64,000 bases of DNA from Tillandsia leiboldiana (Eukaryota; Streptophyta; Magnoliopsida; Poales; Bromeliaceae). A model generated the notes under the pieces. It worked only from the letters and a program-made list of their open reading frames with translations, made no database searches and had not been told where the DNA came from. This document shows positions 10,600-21,075 of the stretch, piece after piece (position 1 is the stretch's first letter; the number at the start of each line of letters is the position of its first letter). The DNA is taken from positions 14,398,584-14,462,583 of the forward strand of contig CM055077.1 in the NCBI GenBank assembly GCA_029204045.2, given 5' to 3'. Both the position numbers and the translations under genes were made by a program.

Positions 10600-11644
10600 T
10601 GGCAGATCGTTTAACCGAACACGAACCCACCGCCACTCCAATGACCTTACGATTGGGGGCCAATATCCATTTATGAGGCGTATCCACTTACCCACCCAGG
10701 CTTACCACGAGTATATAGTATTACAATCATTTAAAATATATAATTATTAAAATTTTAAAATTAAAAAATTATAATTAAAAGAATATAAAATAAATTTATA
10801 AAATAATATTATGCACATTATAAAAAAAAAATCTTTTTTATTAATATTTTTAATTTTCTGTTTTTATAAAGTTAAATTATTCTAATAATTTTATTTAAAA
10901 ATTCAATCAAATAAATAGTTTTGATAGCTATTCTATAAATAAATTTTTTAACTGAAAATTTAAAGTGGACGGACTTATTTCAAATTAAAAAATAAGTGAG
11001 GATATCTTTATTTTGTTAAAATTATTTGGAGAGAAAAAAATATTACATGTATCTGGTGTATATTAATATTTCATACACCGTAATTTATATTACATGATTA
11101 ATATTCTAATATCAAAATTTAATTAAATATATTTGAGCTATAAAGTCTAATAATTTAAAGTATGCTTGATGAATTAATTTTAAAATTTCTATTAAAATAT
11201 TTTAGGTATGCGATATATGTACAGATATACATCTGGTGTAGAGAATGTTTAATAGGAAACGTCATACTTTTTAAAAGAGAAAAGTACTCTTTGCTTGCAC
11301 CTGGTGTATATCAATGCTCTATACACCACACAAAATATTAAATGATTGATAAAATATTTAATAATTAATATTATAAAATATAATACAATATAATATATAT
11401 AATATAAAATATTTAAATAATTTATTATACTATAAAAATTTATTTTTAATGTATACTTTAAAATCAGTTTACGATATAATGTGTGCACCCAAAATTTTTA
11501 TAAGATATATGGCAAGCTCCTATCGGTTCATGTCTTAATAGGTAACTCTCTCTCCCTCAAACTATTTTTTTGATGTAAGAAAACCGTCATATTATGTATT
11601 CAATAGATATTAAATAATTATGTATTCAAATTACGTATTCTATA
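10600..11644. other. AT-rich intergenic DNA with GGTGTAT stem-loops
   Basis: Very AT-rich with no coding sequence. Two similar hairpins occur 248 bp apart: GGTGTAT (11055-11061) with ATACACC (11073-11079), and TGGTGTAT (11302-11309) with ATACACCA (11321-11328), both with 11-nt loops. A lone arm CATCTGGTGTA lies near 11229. They may mark the ends of a degraded small transposon. Confidence 0.45.
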
Positions 11645-11668
11645 ATATATATATATATATATATATAT
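11645..11668. repeat. (TA)n microsatellite
   Basis: An uninterrupted TA dinucleotide run in AT-rich DNA. Confidence 0.9.
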
Positions 11669-11756
11669 CAAATTATATATTCTATAAATTATGTACCATT
11701 CTTCAGCTCCACACACCCACCCACGGATCGCCCCCACCCGCTCCCCCCCGGGCCCA

Positions 11757-12056
11757 AATTTCAAATATAGATTTTTAATTTAAATTTTAAAAGTTTAAAA
11801 TTTAAATTTAAAAAATTAAATTTTAAAATTTAAGTTTCTAATTTTAAATTTTAAATTTTAAATTTTAAAATTATTTAAAATTTAAAATTTAAAATTTTAA
11901 TTTTCAATTTTAAAATTTTAATTTTAAATTTCTAACTTTTAGTTTTAAATTTAAAAATTAAAATTTTTATTTTTAAAATTTATTTTTTAATTTCAAATTT
12001 TAAATTTTAAATATAAAATTAAAAATTAAAATTTTAAATTTTAAAATGCTAAATTA
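11757..12056. repeat. TTTAAA-type low-complexity tract
   Basis: About 300 bp composed almost only of A and T in variants of AATTTTAAA, with many overlapping self-complementary segments. It follows a short C-rich stretch ending in CCCCCGGGCCC (about 11745-11755). No coding potential. Confidence 0.85.
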
Positions 12057-12225
12057 AAATCTTACCTCACTCCTGATAAATCCTGACCTATGGAGATACT
12101 GCTATGATAGGACCGACCAATCAACGGTCCCGCGTCCTCTAGATCTGCAATCTACAATATACAATATTATATTAGTAACATAATAGCTAAAAAATATAAA
12201 ATATTAAGACAATATAAATATGAAT

Positions 12226-12424
12226 TCAACAAGTCATACGTCGGCGTCCTTGTTGCACTCTTTCTAAATTTTGTGGACATGTGCTCCTATAGTGACTTTC
12301 TTATTTACAAATGGTGCATTTTTCTCGTCAATCACCCCTATCGTCCATTATATTTCGAATACGTGTAGATCGTGAGCGATCTTGCTTCCTTCGTATAGGA
12401 GGCGGAACAATCGGGTGGCCTTAG
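12226..12424 (-). pseudogene. MULE transposase pseudogene, C-terminal part
   Basis: On the minus strand this continues the MULE transposase that breaks off at 24093, on the other side of gypsy I. One frame reads a proline-rich segment (PIVPPPIRRK), a basic tail (STRIRN) and a CCHC zinc knuckle (CTICK...HYRSTC) ending at a stop near 12226. Two in-frame stops interrupt it, one of them inside the knuckle (TAA between CK and ES). Mutator-like transposases commonly carry such a knuckle after the SWIM finger. CTTAG (12420-12424) is one copy of the gypsy I target duplication. Confidence 0.8.
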
Positions 12425-15400
12425 TGTAGTGGCCCAGGTTTTCGTACTGTGTTTCCCGTGAATCCTGGGTGAGAAACATCTATTATTGGTGTATTAGGTC
12501 CACAGTGCATCAAAGGGATGCTACGGATGGACACAGTGTGGTATTTACTGTTGGTTTGACCTTCGGAGGTAATTGCCGAATTTTAGAAAATGATTTGGGC
12601 CAATCGGAGGCCGTATTTGAATTTAGCGCGGAAAAACGCTTGAAAACGGCTATTTACTTATTTATTTTGGAGTCCGGATGCCCAAAAACGGACCCCCGGA
12701 AGTTTTCTGCTCAAATTGGTGCATGGGGGACCGGTGGACCGGCCAGGGACACGTGGCGGCTCCTCATTGGGCCGGCGCACGCCTTCCGGTCCATGGAAAG
12801 GGCCGCCGGTGCATGGTGGACCGGCGGGCCACGTGGCAGCACGCGGTTGGGCCGGTGAAGGGCGCGCGGCGCACGGGAGGGTGCGCGGGCAGCGCGGGCA
12901 GGCCGGGCAGGCGCGGAGGGGGCGTGGTGCACGGTGGACCGGGGCGCGCCACGTGGCGGCCCCGGATTGGCTGGTCCATGTGCGCGTGGCGCACGCGGCG
13001 CCACGCGGCGGCGGCCGTACGCGCACATGGGCGCACGTGGGCACACGTGGCGGCGGTGCCCGCCGACAGCCGTGTCGGGCGGGGCCACGTGTCGCCACGC
13101 CGTTGGCTGGGGCACCCACCTTGCCGCCAATCACGGGGGACACGTGGCGCTTCCCCGTTGGGCCCGCACGGCTGCCGCCTGTTTGGCGGACACGTGGCGG
13201 GCCGTGGGCCGGGTCGGACGGCCGGTTGGACGGGAAGGGATGCCGTGCGCGAGCGGGCTGGGCCGGGCCGCACTGTGCGCGCCCGGAAAACCCTGGGCCG
13301 GGCCGCACTGTAGCCGCCCGAAACGTGGCCTGGGCTGCACTGTTCACGCCCGAAAGTGGGCCTGGGCACTGTAGCCGCCCGAAAGTTGGGACATGAAGGT
13401 CATTTTCCCAATTGTTTTATTGGGCCTATAAATAGCCCTTCCCCTCCCTTCTTTTCTCCATTTTCCGAGAGAAAGAGAGAGAATCTGAGAGAGGTCATTG
13501 AAGAGAAGTTGTTCCTCACTGATTTTTCTACCTCGTGGTGCGTTCCCAGATTTTCTGGAAGTTCGACAGCGGCGATCCGGATTTTACAGTGTGCCTCGTT
13601 TTTCCCCAAGCTTGGCCCGTTATCGTCGCATTTCAGTCCGAGGAGTCCCCTGCGCAGTACAGGAGTCCTGTTTCGACGATTTCTTCGCCAGTGTGTTCCT
13701 AAGAGGTAGGCCTTCATTTTTTGTGTTGGTCGTTTCTCTGGATTCAGATTCCTTGGCACGATTCCCGAGGTGTTTTGACCCCCTCTTTTGCTGTTTGGGT
13801 TTTTGGACAGCGGCGACTTCGACGAATTGTTTCTCCGCGTAGGAATATCAGATTGAGGCGATTCAAGAGTCGATTTTGGGCTACTTTTCGCGAGGAACAC
13901 AACCGTGATTTTTCTGAGATTTTAGGAGCTCGGGACAGAGGTGAAATTCCTCGTTTTGCGTGCTGATTATAAAAACAGCAAATCTGTTTTGAGACTTGTA
14001 GTTCTTACACCGTATACACTTATGTGATGTTGTAGGATACTGTTTCAGCTGACGGTGTGCATAGAGGACAGCGGGTATTTTCTTGGGTATTGGGCACGCT
14101 TTTCGAGGTGGGTGGTTGTTGCTTACCTCATTACTGACTATCTCACTAGGAGTATTAGAGATTCCCGACTTTAAACAGATAATCGGTACTTGTACTCATG
14201 AAATGCATAAGTAAACCCCACAAATAATATGACAGCTCATTTATGGTAAACTGGGACACTGTTGTTGGACATATGCTGTAAACTATCATCGCATGCTAAA
14301 GTATTATCATAAAACCATCTTTTCTAAATAAATATTTAAATACTTTCCTTCTGTTTCTAAATGCGAACCTTTGCATGCTTGTTTGGGCATCTAGATAGGC
14401 TACTATTTATTGCTACACTATCTTTGGGACTTGACTTAGGAGAAACCATGTTTCACTATTCTCCTTCGTATTCGGATATATGTTGCTCGGTTTGAGCAGG
14501 GTTTGAGATAGTGTGGTTAAGGCTGGAGTCTGGGACAGGTTTGACTCGATAATATACTGTGGGGCATGGTAGTAACCGCGGACTTGAGGCGGTTAGCCAG
14601 CTGTTGATTACTCTATCAGATCTTGGGCTTATCGGGTGTTGCGGCAGCCGCGGACATTAGGCGGTAGACCGGGTGTTCACGTATGCATCAGATCGGGTTT
14701 CAGATTTTCCTAGTGGATGGTGTTTCCCACTTGATTACTATTGCATCTGATTGGGGATCAGGGTTACTTTAGTGGATGGATATTTCCCACTTTGATCATA
14801 GTCATGATCCAGTCCTGCTATTGTGAGATATTAGTTACAGAGATGCTTGATACAGAGATACTTGATACAGGGATACTGTACATACTTTACTCGTGTGGGT
14901 CGCTCCCCTCGAGTGCCACTCCGGAGTAGGCTTTACACCGTGCCGAGCGCCGGGCACCTTGATGAGTTGCGATTGGTGACAGAGCAGGCAGTGCCAGTAC
15001 TTCCTGGCCCTTTGATTGGGTTTCTTTGGGCAGTTAGATTTACAGTTGCATGCATATACCGTAACCTTTGGCATAGCATCTAGAGGCATAGTAGTGGTAG
15101 TTTCTCTTTTTCCAGCAGTCTATATTGCATACCACTGTTCCTTCCTTTTTGCCTCTTATAGTCCTAGTGGGTGTGTCAGCATTTGAGGTTTTACCCACTA
15201 GGGGAGGCTACTGGTTTATCTAGTAGTTCTCACCCCCATTGTTGTTTTCTGTCTTCTTCCCTTTGTTTTGCAGAGTCATCTGCGCGAGCTGCTGGGCCAT
15301 CAGCGGCTGATCGAGGTAAGAGGATTGCGGACTAGCTAGATCATCTACCCCGACTGTGAGAGTAGCTGGACTTTTATTGCACCCCTTTTGTATCTCAGAT

Positions 15401-15665
15401 TACAGTAGTTTACTTTTGGGACTGGTTTAGCCAGCTGTTTGTATTTTGGTTAGTGAGCTGGGAGTTTATTGTACTTTATTTCAGCTTGTATCTTATTTCC
15501 AGTCTGAGATTACTTATAGTTCTTTTAGTTCAGCTCTGTTTATGCTCTTCTATTGTATATCTTATATCTGAGCAGGTTACCAGCGCTTCGTGTACATGGA
15601 AAATTCTGTGTGCACGGCGGATCTGTTGGCGAGCCTGGGTTCTGGTTTACACCCGGGGCGTGACA
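12425..15665 (+). mobile_element. 5' LTR of gypsy element I
   Basis: A 3241-bp LTR beginning TGTAGTGGCC and ending GGGGCGTGACA. The U3 at about 12740-13330 is extremely GC-rich and carries many CACGTG cores. A TATA box follows at 13427-13434 and a polypyrimidine stretch at about 13440. The long frames found here in several reading frames are compositional artefacts. Compared with the 3' LTR it lacks a 9-bp unit (GGCCGGGCA, near 12905) and one G (near 12727). Confidence 0.92.
13427..13434 (+). promoter_or_regulatory. TATA box of the gypsy I 5' LTR
   Basis: TATAAATA within GGGCCTATAAATAGCCC, downstream of the GC-rich U3 and upstream of a pyrimidine-rich likely start region. The same box is at 21854-21861 in the 3' LTR. 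Confidence 0.7.
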
Positions 15666-15673
15666 GATTAAGT

Positions 15674-15685
15674 TGGTATCAGAGC
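15674..15685 (+). promoter_or_regulatory. Primer-binding site of gypsy element I
   Basis: TGGTATCAGAGC, complementary to the 3' end of initiator tRNA-Met, eight bases after the 5' LTR end. Confidence 0.92.
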
Positions 15686-16270
15686 TTAGGGATAGGTCAG
15701 TTGGGACTTAGGAAACCCTAGGCTTTTGGCAGACCCTAGGATGATAGGGCGCGAGAGGCGTGACACTTCGCGAAAGTCGTAGATTTATTTTTTGGACTCT
15801 TCCAGTGAGTGAAGAGGGATCGACATACCCAATTTCTGGTGGACCGTTATGTTGGCTGCAGACAACATAAAGTCGCAGAAATTGGGGGATGTCTTTGACT
15901 TTCGCTAGATTGGGTCGTGTGGGGTTATGTTACTTATTCGTGATTTCTTGTGGCAGGATGCCTCCCCGACGTCGGATCCCTACTCGGGGTGTCCCGTTAC
16001 CCCCTGATGAGCCAGGGCAGCCTACACCCCCTGAGCTTACTGAGTTGAGGGCCTTGGTGGCCCAATTGGCGGAGGGTCAGCGCCGCCAGGAGCAGAGGTT
16101 TGAGCAGCTCCTTGCCCAGAGAGAGGCACCATCCCCAGCTGTTCCTGAGGCCCTTGTGCCTCCTGTTGCACCTTTTGTGCCGTCAGCGCCATCTTCGAGT
16201 AGCGGGGCTCCTGGAGCTATTCAGCCTCTGACTGCGGAGGAGGAGCAGGATATCGCTAACAAACTCTCCA

Positions 16271-16447
16271 TGTGACGCCCCACTTCCCAGGGGGTCACCC
16301 ATCCTAGAACTACTCTAGCTCTAGCACGCTTAACTCTCATGTTCCTCTTGGATCTTGCTACCATCCAAAATGCTATAGCCGGGTTAGAGATTTAGTCCTA
16401 TTATATCATTTATATAGAGGACTAATCCAAATTCCGGGGGTGTTACA
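16271..16447 (-). repeat. Cassandra 3' LTR
   Basis: 177 bp; on the minus strand it starts TGTAACACCCCCGG and ends GGGGCGTCACA. It appears identical to the copy at 16670-16846. The polypurine tract lies just above it (16448-16463). Confidence 0.93.
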
Positions 16448-16655
16448 TTCTTCCCCCCTTTAAGCCCTGACGTCCACGTCAGGCTCAAGCACACTCACAA
16501 GCACCAGGCGATGTGAGACTCGTCTCGCTAGCCTTAGCCGACCTTGTGAGGAGCTGCACTCCACTCACAACGGTCATTAGCCGGGGAGCCTCGCTCTACC
16601 CGCTATATAACCCTGGCTCAACTGAGACTTATCTCACATTTCCGGCTGGTGAATG

Positions 16656-16669
16656 TCTCTGATACCAAC
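16656..16669 (-). promoter_or_regulatory. Cassandra primer-binding site
   Basis: On the minus strand TTGGTATCAGAGAC directly follows the 5' LTR end, matching initiator tRNA-Met priming. Confidence 0.85.
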
Positions 16670-16846
16670 TGTGACGCCCCACTTCCCAGGGGGTCACCCA
16701 TCCTAGAACTACTCTAGCTCTAGCACGCTTAACTCTCATGTTCCTCTTGGATCTTGCTACCATCCAAAATGCTATAGCCGGGTTAGAGATTTAGTCCTAT
16801 TATATCATTTATATAGAGGACTAATCCAAATTCCGGGGGTGTTACA
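16670..16846 (-). promoter_or_regulatory. Cassandra 5' LTR with 5S-rRNA-like internal Pol III promoter
   Basis: The minus strand contains matches to the box A/intermediate element (AGTTAAGCGTGCT) and box C (GGATGGGTGACC) of plant 5S rRNA genes, with the expected order and close spacing. In Cassandra elements these are reported to drive RNA polymerase III transcription. Only the 3' part of the 5S gene is represented, so this is not a 5S rRNA gene. Confidence 0.85.
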
Positions 16847-19800
16847 CTCCAAGTTTGTTCAGCGGGGACCCCCTAGATTCTCAGGGCGGGATGCGCAGCC
16901 CTGGGCTGTTGGGAGATGGCTTTCTGCGATGGAGAAGCTTTTTCGGGACTTCTTCATCGACCCGAGGTATCGAGTGCACATGGCGGTGCACTGTTTGGAC
17001 GGAGATGCTGATTTTTGGTGGCAGCGGGTAGAGCCCCTGGAGTTCCGGATTACTCGGCAGCTGCCTTGGGAGGAGTTCCGACGGATGGTGCTGGACACCT
17101 ATTTTTCGACCAGTGTGAAGAAGAAGATGGAGGACGACTTGAAGAACCTGCAGCAGGGCAATCGATCGGCTCATGCCTATTTCCAGGAGTTCACGGAGTT
17201 GCTGAACTGTGTGCCCTTCGTCGCTCGTGACGGTCCACACCAGGTTGAGTTGTTCGAGGGAGGCCTCCGTCCAGAGATTTACACACTGGTGCATGCTCAG
17301 AGGTTTCAGACTCTGGAGGCAGCCGCAGAGCATGCACAGTGGGTGGAGAAAGGTGATCTGGTGGTGGCCAGACAGAGGGCCGCGGTCGCTCAGAGCTCCG
17401 ACAGAAAGCGACCAGCCCAGGACGAGGGGGGACAGGCCAGTACTTGGAGGCCGCCTCGACCGCCACCGCCTCAGTTCCCAGGCCGTGGGCGTTCGGAGCG
17501 GCGAGGGCCTAGTGGGTCCCAGAGGCCCCAGCAGCAGCAGCAGCAGCAGAGATCTCATTCGTCGCAGCGCGGGTCTCAGCGGCAGCCACAGCGACAGCGA
17601 CAGTCTCAGCAGCAGCAGCCCCGACAGTCACGGGCTCCCAGCAGTTGTATCTTCTGTGGAGGTCCGCACTTCCCCGGCACTTGCGACCAGCGGTGGGGTC
17701 GCTGCTACGGATGTGTACAGCCAGGGCACATTCGAGCTGCGTGCCCCTTTTCGACTTCAGCCGCTCCTTCTACAGCATCTGCCCCAGCATCATCGCAGCA
17801 GCGGTCGACGGCTCAGCGGCCTTATGCTCTAGCGAGCAAGCCATCTTCTTCCCATCCCACCGATTATCGCCCTCCAGCTCAGAGTGGGCGAGTGTATGCT
17901 GCACAGGTAGAGGATTCTTCAGCAGCGGACCATGTGGTGGCAGGTATCACCTTACTCTCTGGCATTAGGACTCGTACTTTATTTGATACTGGAGCATCGC
18001 ATTCTTTCATTAGTAGATCTTTTGCATCATTACATGGGTTAGAGGTAGGATTTTTGCCACGTGCACGAGAGGTTCAGATTCCCGAACACACTTTGCACGT
18101 GGAGGAGTGTTGTTGGTCCTGCCCGATACAGATCGAGTCCTGGATTATGCCAGCAGACCTGTTGGTCTTGAGACAGCTGAGGGACTTTGATGTGATTCTT
18201 GGGATGGACTGGCTGGCTCAGTATTTCGCGACTATTGATTGTGCCGCGAGGACTGTCACTTTTAGAGAGCCAGGCCAGGAGATGTTTGTATATCGGGGAT
18301 GTCAGAGTGCTTTCTTTGCCTCTGTGGTTTCGACTTCCCGAGCGAGGCGGATGATTCATCGAGGATGTGTAGCCTTTTTGGCTAGTGTTGTTGAGGGGCC
18401 TACGGCGACACCGGGACTCGGGGATATTCCTATTGCCCGCGAGTTTCCGGATGTTTTTCCACCTGAGCTGACTAGTATGCCGCCAGACAGAGAGATTGAG
18501 TTTGTGATTGACGTAGTTCCAGGAACTGCGCCAATCTCTAAGGCTCCTTATCGGATGGCACCGGCTGAGTTGCGAGAGCTTAAAGCACAGCTGCAAGACC
18601 TGATGGATAAGGGCTTTATTAGACCAAGTGTGTCGCCTTGGGGAGCACCGGTGCTATTCGTGAAAAAGAAGGATGGGTCACTTCGGTTGTGTGTGGACTA
18701 TAGGGAATTGAACAAAGTGACCATTAAGAACAAGTACCCTCTGCCGCGCATCGATGATCTCTTTGATCAGCTGCAAGGGTCTTGTGTATTTTTCAAAATT
18801 GATCTACAGTCTGGTTACCATCAACTGAAGGTGAAGGCCGAGGATATTCCTAAGACTGCTTTCAGATCACGGTACGGGCATTATGAGTTTTCAGTTATGC
18901 CGTTTGGATTGACTAATGCCCCTGCCGCCTTTATGGACTTGATGAACAGGATATTTCGGCCCTTTCTGGATCGTTTTGTGGTGGTGTTCATTAATGATAT
19001 CCTTATTTACTCCCGAAGCGAGGCCGAGCACGAGGAGCACTTGAGGACTGTGCTACAACGTCTACGAGATAAGAAGTTGTATGCCAAGTTGTCAAAGTGC
19101 GAGTTTTGGCTTCGGGAGGTAGCTTTCTTGGGCCATGTGATTTCCGCCGCCGGTGTAGTAGTAGACCCGGCGAAGATTGAGGCAGTTCGAGATTGGCCCC
19201 GACCGACGACTGTATCTGAGGTGCGCAGCTTCATGGGGTTAGCTGGTTATTATCGTCGGTTTGTGGAAGGCTTTGCGAAGCTTTCCACACCCCTCACTCG
19301 GTTGACGCGTAAAGGAGTTAAGTTTATCTGGAGTGAGGACTGCCAGAGGAGCTTTGAGGAGCTAAAGGAAAGATTGATGACCGCTCCTATCCTTTCCCTC
19401 CCTGTTATGGGGAAAGGATATGTGATCTACAGTGATGCATCGCACAGTGGGCTTGGATGCGTGCTGATGCAGGAAGGGAGGGTAATTGCTTATGCATCGA
19501 GACAGCTTAAGGATTACGAGAAGAATTATCCTACCCATGACTTGGAACTTGCTGCCGTGGTGTTTGCACTGAAGCTTTGGCGTCATTACCTATATGGGGA
19601 GCACTGTGAGATCTACACCGACCACAAGAGCCTAAAGTACCTGTTCACGCAGAAGGAACTGAATTTGAGGCAGCGCAGATGGTTAGAGCTACTAAAGGAT
19701 TATGATGTGGACATCCTTTACCACCTAGGCAAGGCTAACGTGGTCGCTGACGCATTAAGCCGGAGAGCAGTACAGAGTTTGTCCATGTTGATTACAAATC

Positions 19801-21075
19801 AGGCGCCACTGTTAGAGGAGTTGAGACGGCTCGAGATAGAGGTTGTATCCTCTGGGGTCTCTGCTAGACTGATGTCTTTGGTCGTGCAGCCCACTCTGCT
19901 GGAGAGGATCCGGGAGAAACAGAGCGAGGACCCCCATTTGACCAGGATTAGAGATCAGATTCTGAGTGATCGATCAGGGGATTTTTCAGTGGATGCTTCG
20001 GGAGTACTGAGGTACAGGGACCGAGCATGTGTGCCAGTGGATGCTGAGATCAGAGAACAGATATTGAAGGAGGCCCATTATACACCTTATACCCTTTATC
20101 CTGGGGGGACTAAGATGTATAAGGACCTCAAGGCACACTTCTGGTGGAATGGCATGAAAAGGGATATTGGGAGGTTTGTGTCGCAGTGTTTAACTTGTCA
20201 GCAGGTAAAAGCTGAGCATCGAGTGCCAGCTGGCAAGCTACAGAGTCTCCCGATTCCCGAGTGGAAATGGGACCACATTACTATGGATTTTGTGGTCGGG
20301 TTGCCGAGGGCACAGAGAAGTGCAGATGCTATCTGGGTAGTTGTGGATCGACTTACCAAGTCAGCGCACTTTTTAGCTATGCAGACTACTTGGCCACTCG
20401 AGCGACTAGCCCAATTATATTTGGATGAGATAGTGAGATTACATAGAGTGCCAGCTTCTATAGTATCAGATAGAGACCCGAGGTTTGCTTCGCGATTCTG
20501 GAGGAGTTTACAGACTACCTTGGGGACTCAGCTCAGATTCAGTACAGCCTTCCACCCACAGACTGATGGACAGTCAGAGCGGACGATTCAGATCCTTGAG
20601 GATATGCTAAGGGCTTGTGTCCTAGATTTTGGCGGTGGATGGATTCGACACTTATCACTGGCTGAGTTTGCGTACAACAACAGCTTTCAAGCAAGCATTC
20701 AAATGGCTCCGTTTGAAGCGTTGTATGGACGCAAATGTCGATCACCGCTATATTGGAGTGATGTGGGGGAGAGACGGACTCTGGGACCAGATATATTGCT
20801 AGAGGCAGAGGAGAAGGTCCGGGTAATTCGACAGCATCTTCAGACCGCTCAGAGTCGACAGAGGAGCTATGCTGATGTTCGGCGACGAGACTTAGAGTTT
20901 CAGGTTGGAGATCATGTATTTTTGAAAGTCTCGCCGTCCAAAGGGATAAGGAGGTTTGGCATTCGCGGGAAACTTAGCCCCCGTTATATTGGACCCTTTG
21001 AGGTATTGGAGCGCATCGGGCCAGTTGCTTATCGACTTGCTCTTCCCCCGAGGCTAGCCGGTGTCCACGATGTCT

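Larger units (their letters stand above)
16271..16846 (-). mobile_element. Cassandra TRIM retrotransposon inserted in gypsy I gag
   Basis: A 576-bp minus-strand element with two 177-bp LTRs (16271-16447 and 16670-16846) that appear identical, flanked by perfect CTCCA duplications (16266-16270 and 16847-16851). On the minus strand the LTR carries 5S rRNA-like sequence, including AGTTAAGCGTGCT and GGATGGGTGACC, the defining feature of Cassandra TRIMs. A PBS (TGGTATCAGAG) adjoins the right LTR and a polypurine tract (AAAGGGGGGAAGAA) the left. It has no coding capacity and must move using enzymes of other elements. Identical LTRs indicate a young insertion. Confidence 0.95.
15958..21075 (+). pseudogene. 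gag-pol: gag-pol polyprotein of gypsy I (gag, protease, RT, RNase H, integrase), broken
   Basis: The start is taken at 15958 (MPPRRRIPTRGV); a frame-open ATG at 15889 is less likely. Gag continues across the Cassandra insertion (16271-16846) in the same frame. Landmarks in order: capsid; glutamine-rich linker (about 17530-17630); CCHC knuckle CYGCVQPGHIRAAC (about 17700); protease DTGAS (about 17985); RT; RNase H; integrase with D,D,E core. Two substitutions hit key sites: the RT box reads FINDILIYS, so the first catalytic Asp is Asn (18993-18995), and the second His of the integrase HHCC finger is Tyr (20097-20099). After VHDVLF the frame runs into LTR sequence by deletion and stays open to 21740. 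Integrase C-terminus and any chromodomain are missing. Clade placement is by resemblance to Tekay/Del polyproteins. Confidence 0.9.

Noticed and set aside
12658..13396. Several long overlapping frames on both strands rich in Arg, Pro, Ala and Gly (repeated at 21054-21823)
   Set aside because: They lie in the GC-rich LTR U3, occur in many frames at once and lack domain similarity; stops are simply rare at this composition.
15674..15685. tRNA-Met gene fragments at the TGGTATCAGAG sites
   Set aside because: These are 11-12 base primer-binding sites next to LTR ends, with no cloverleaf around them.
16670..16846. 5S rRNA gene
   Set aside because: Only the 3' part with promoter boxes is present, within a TRIM LTR; this is Cassandra, not a functional 5S gene.
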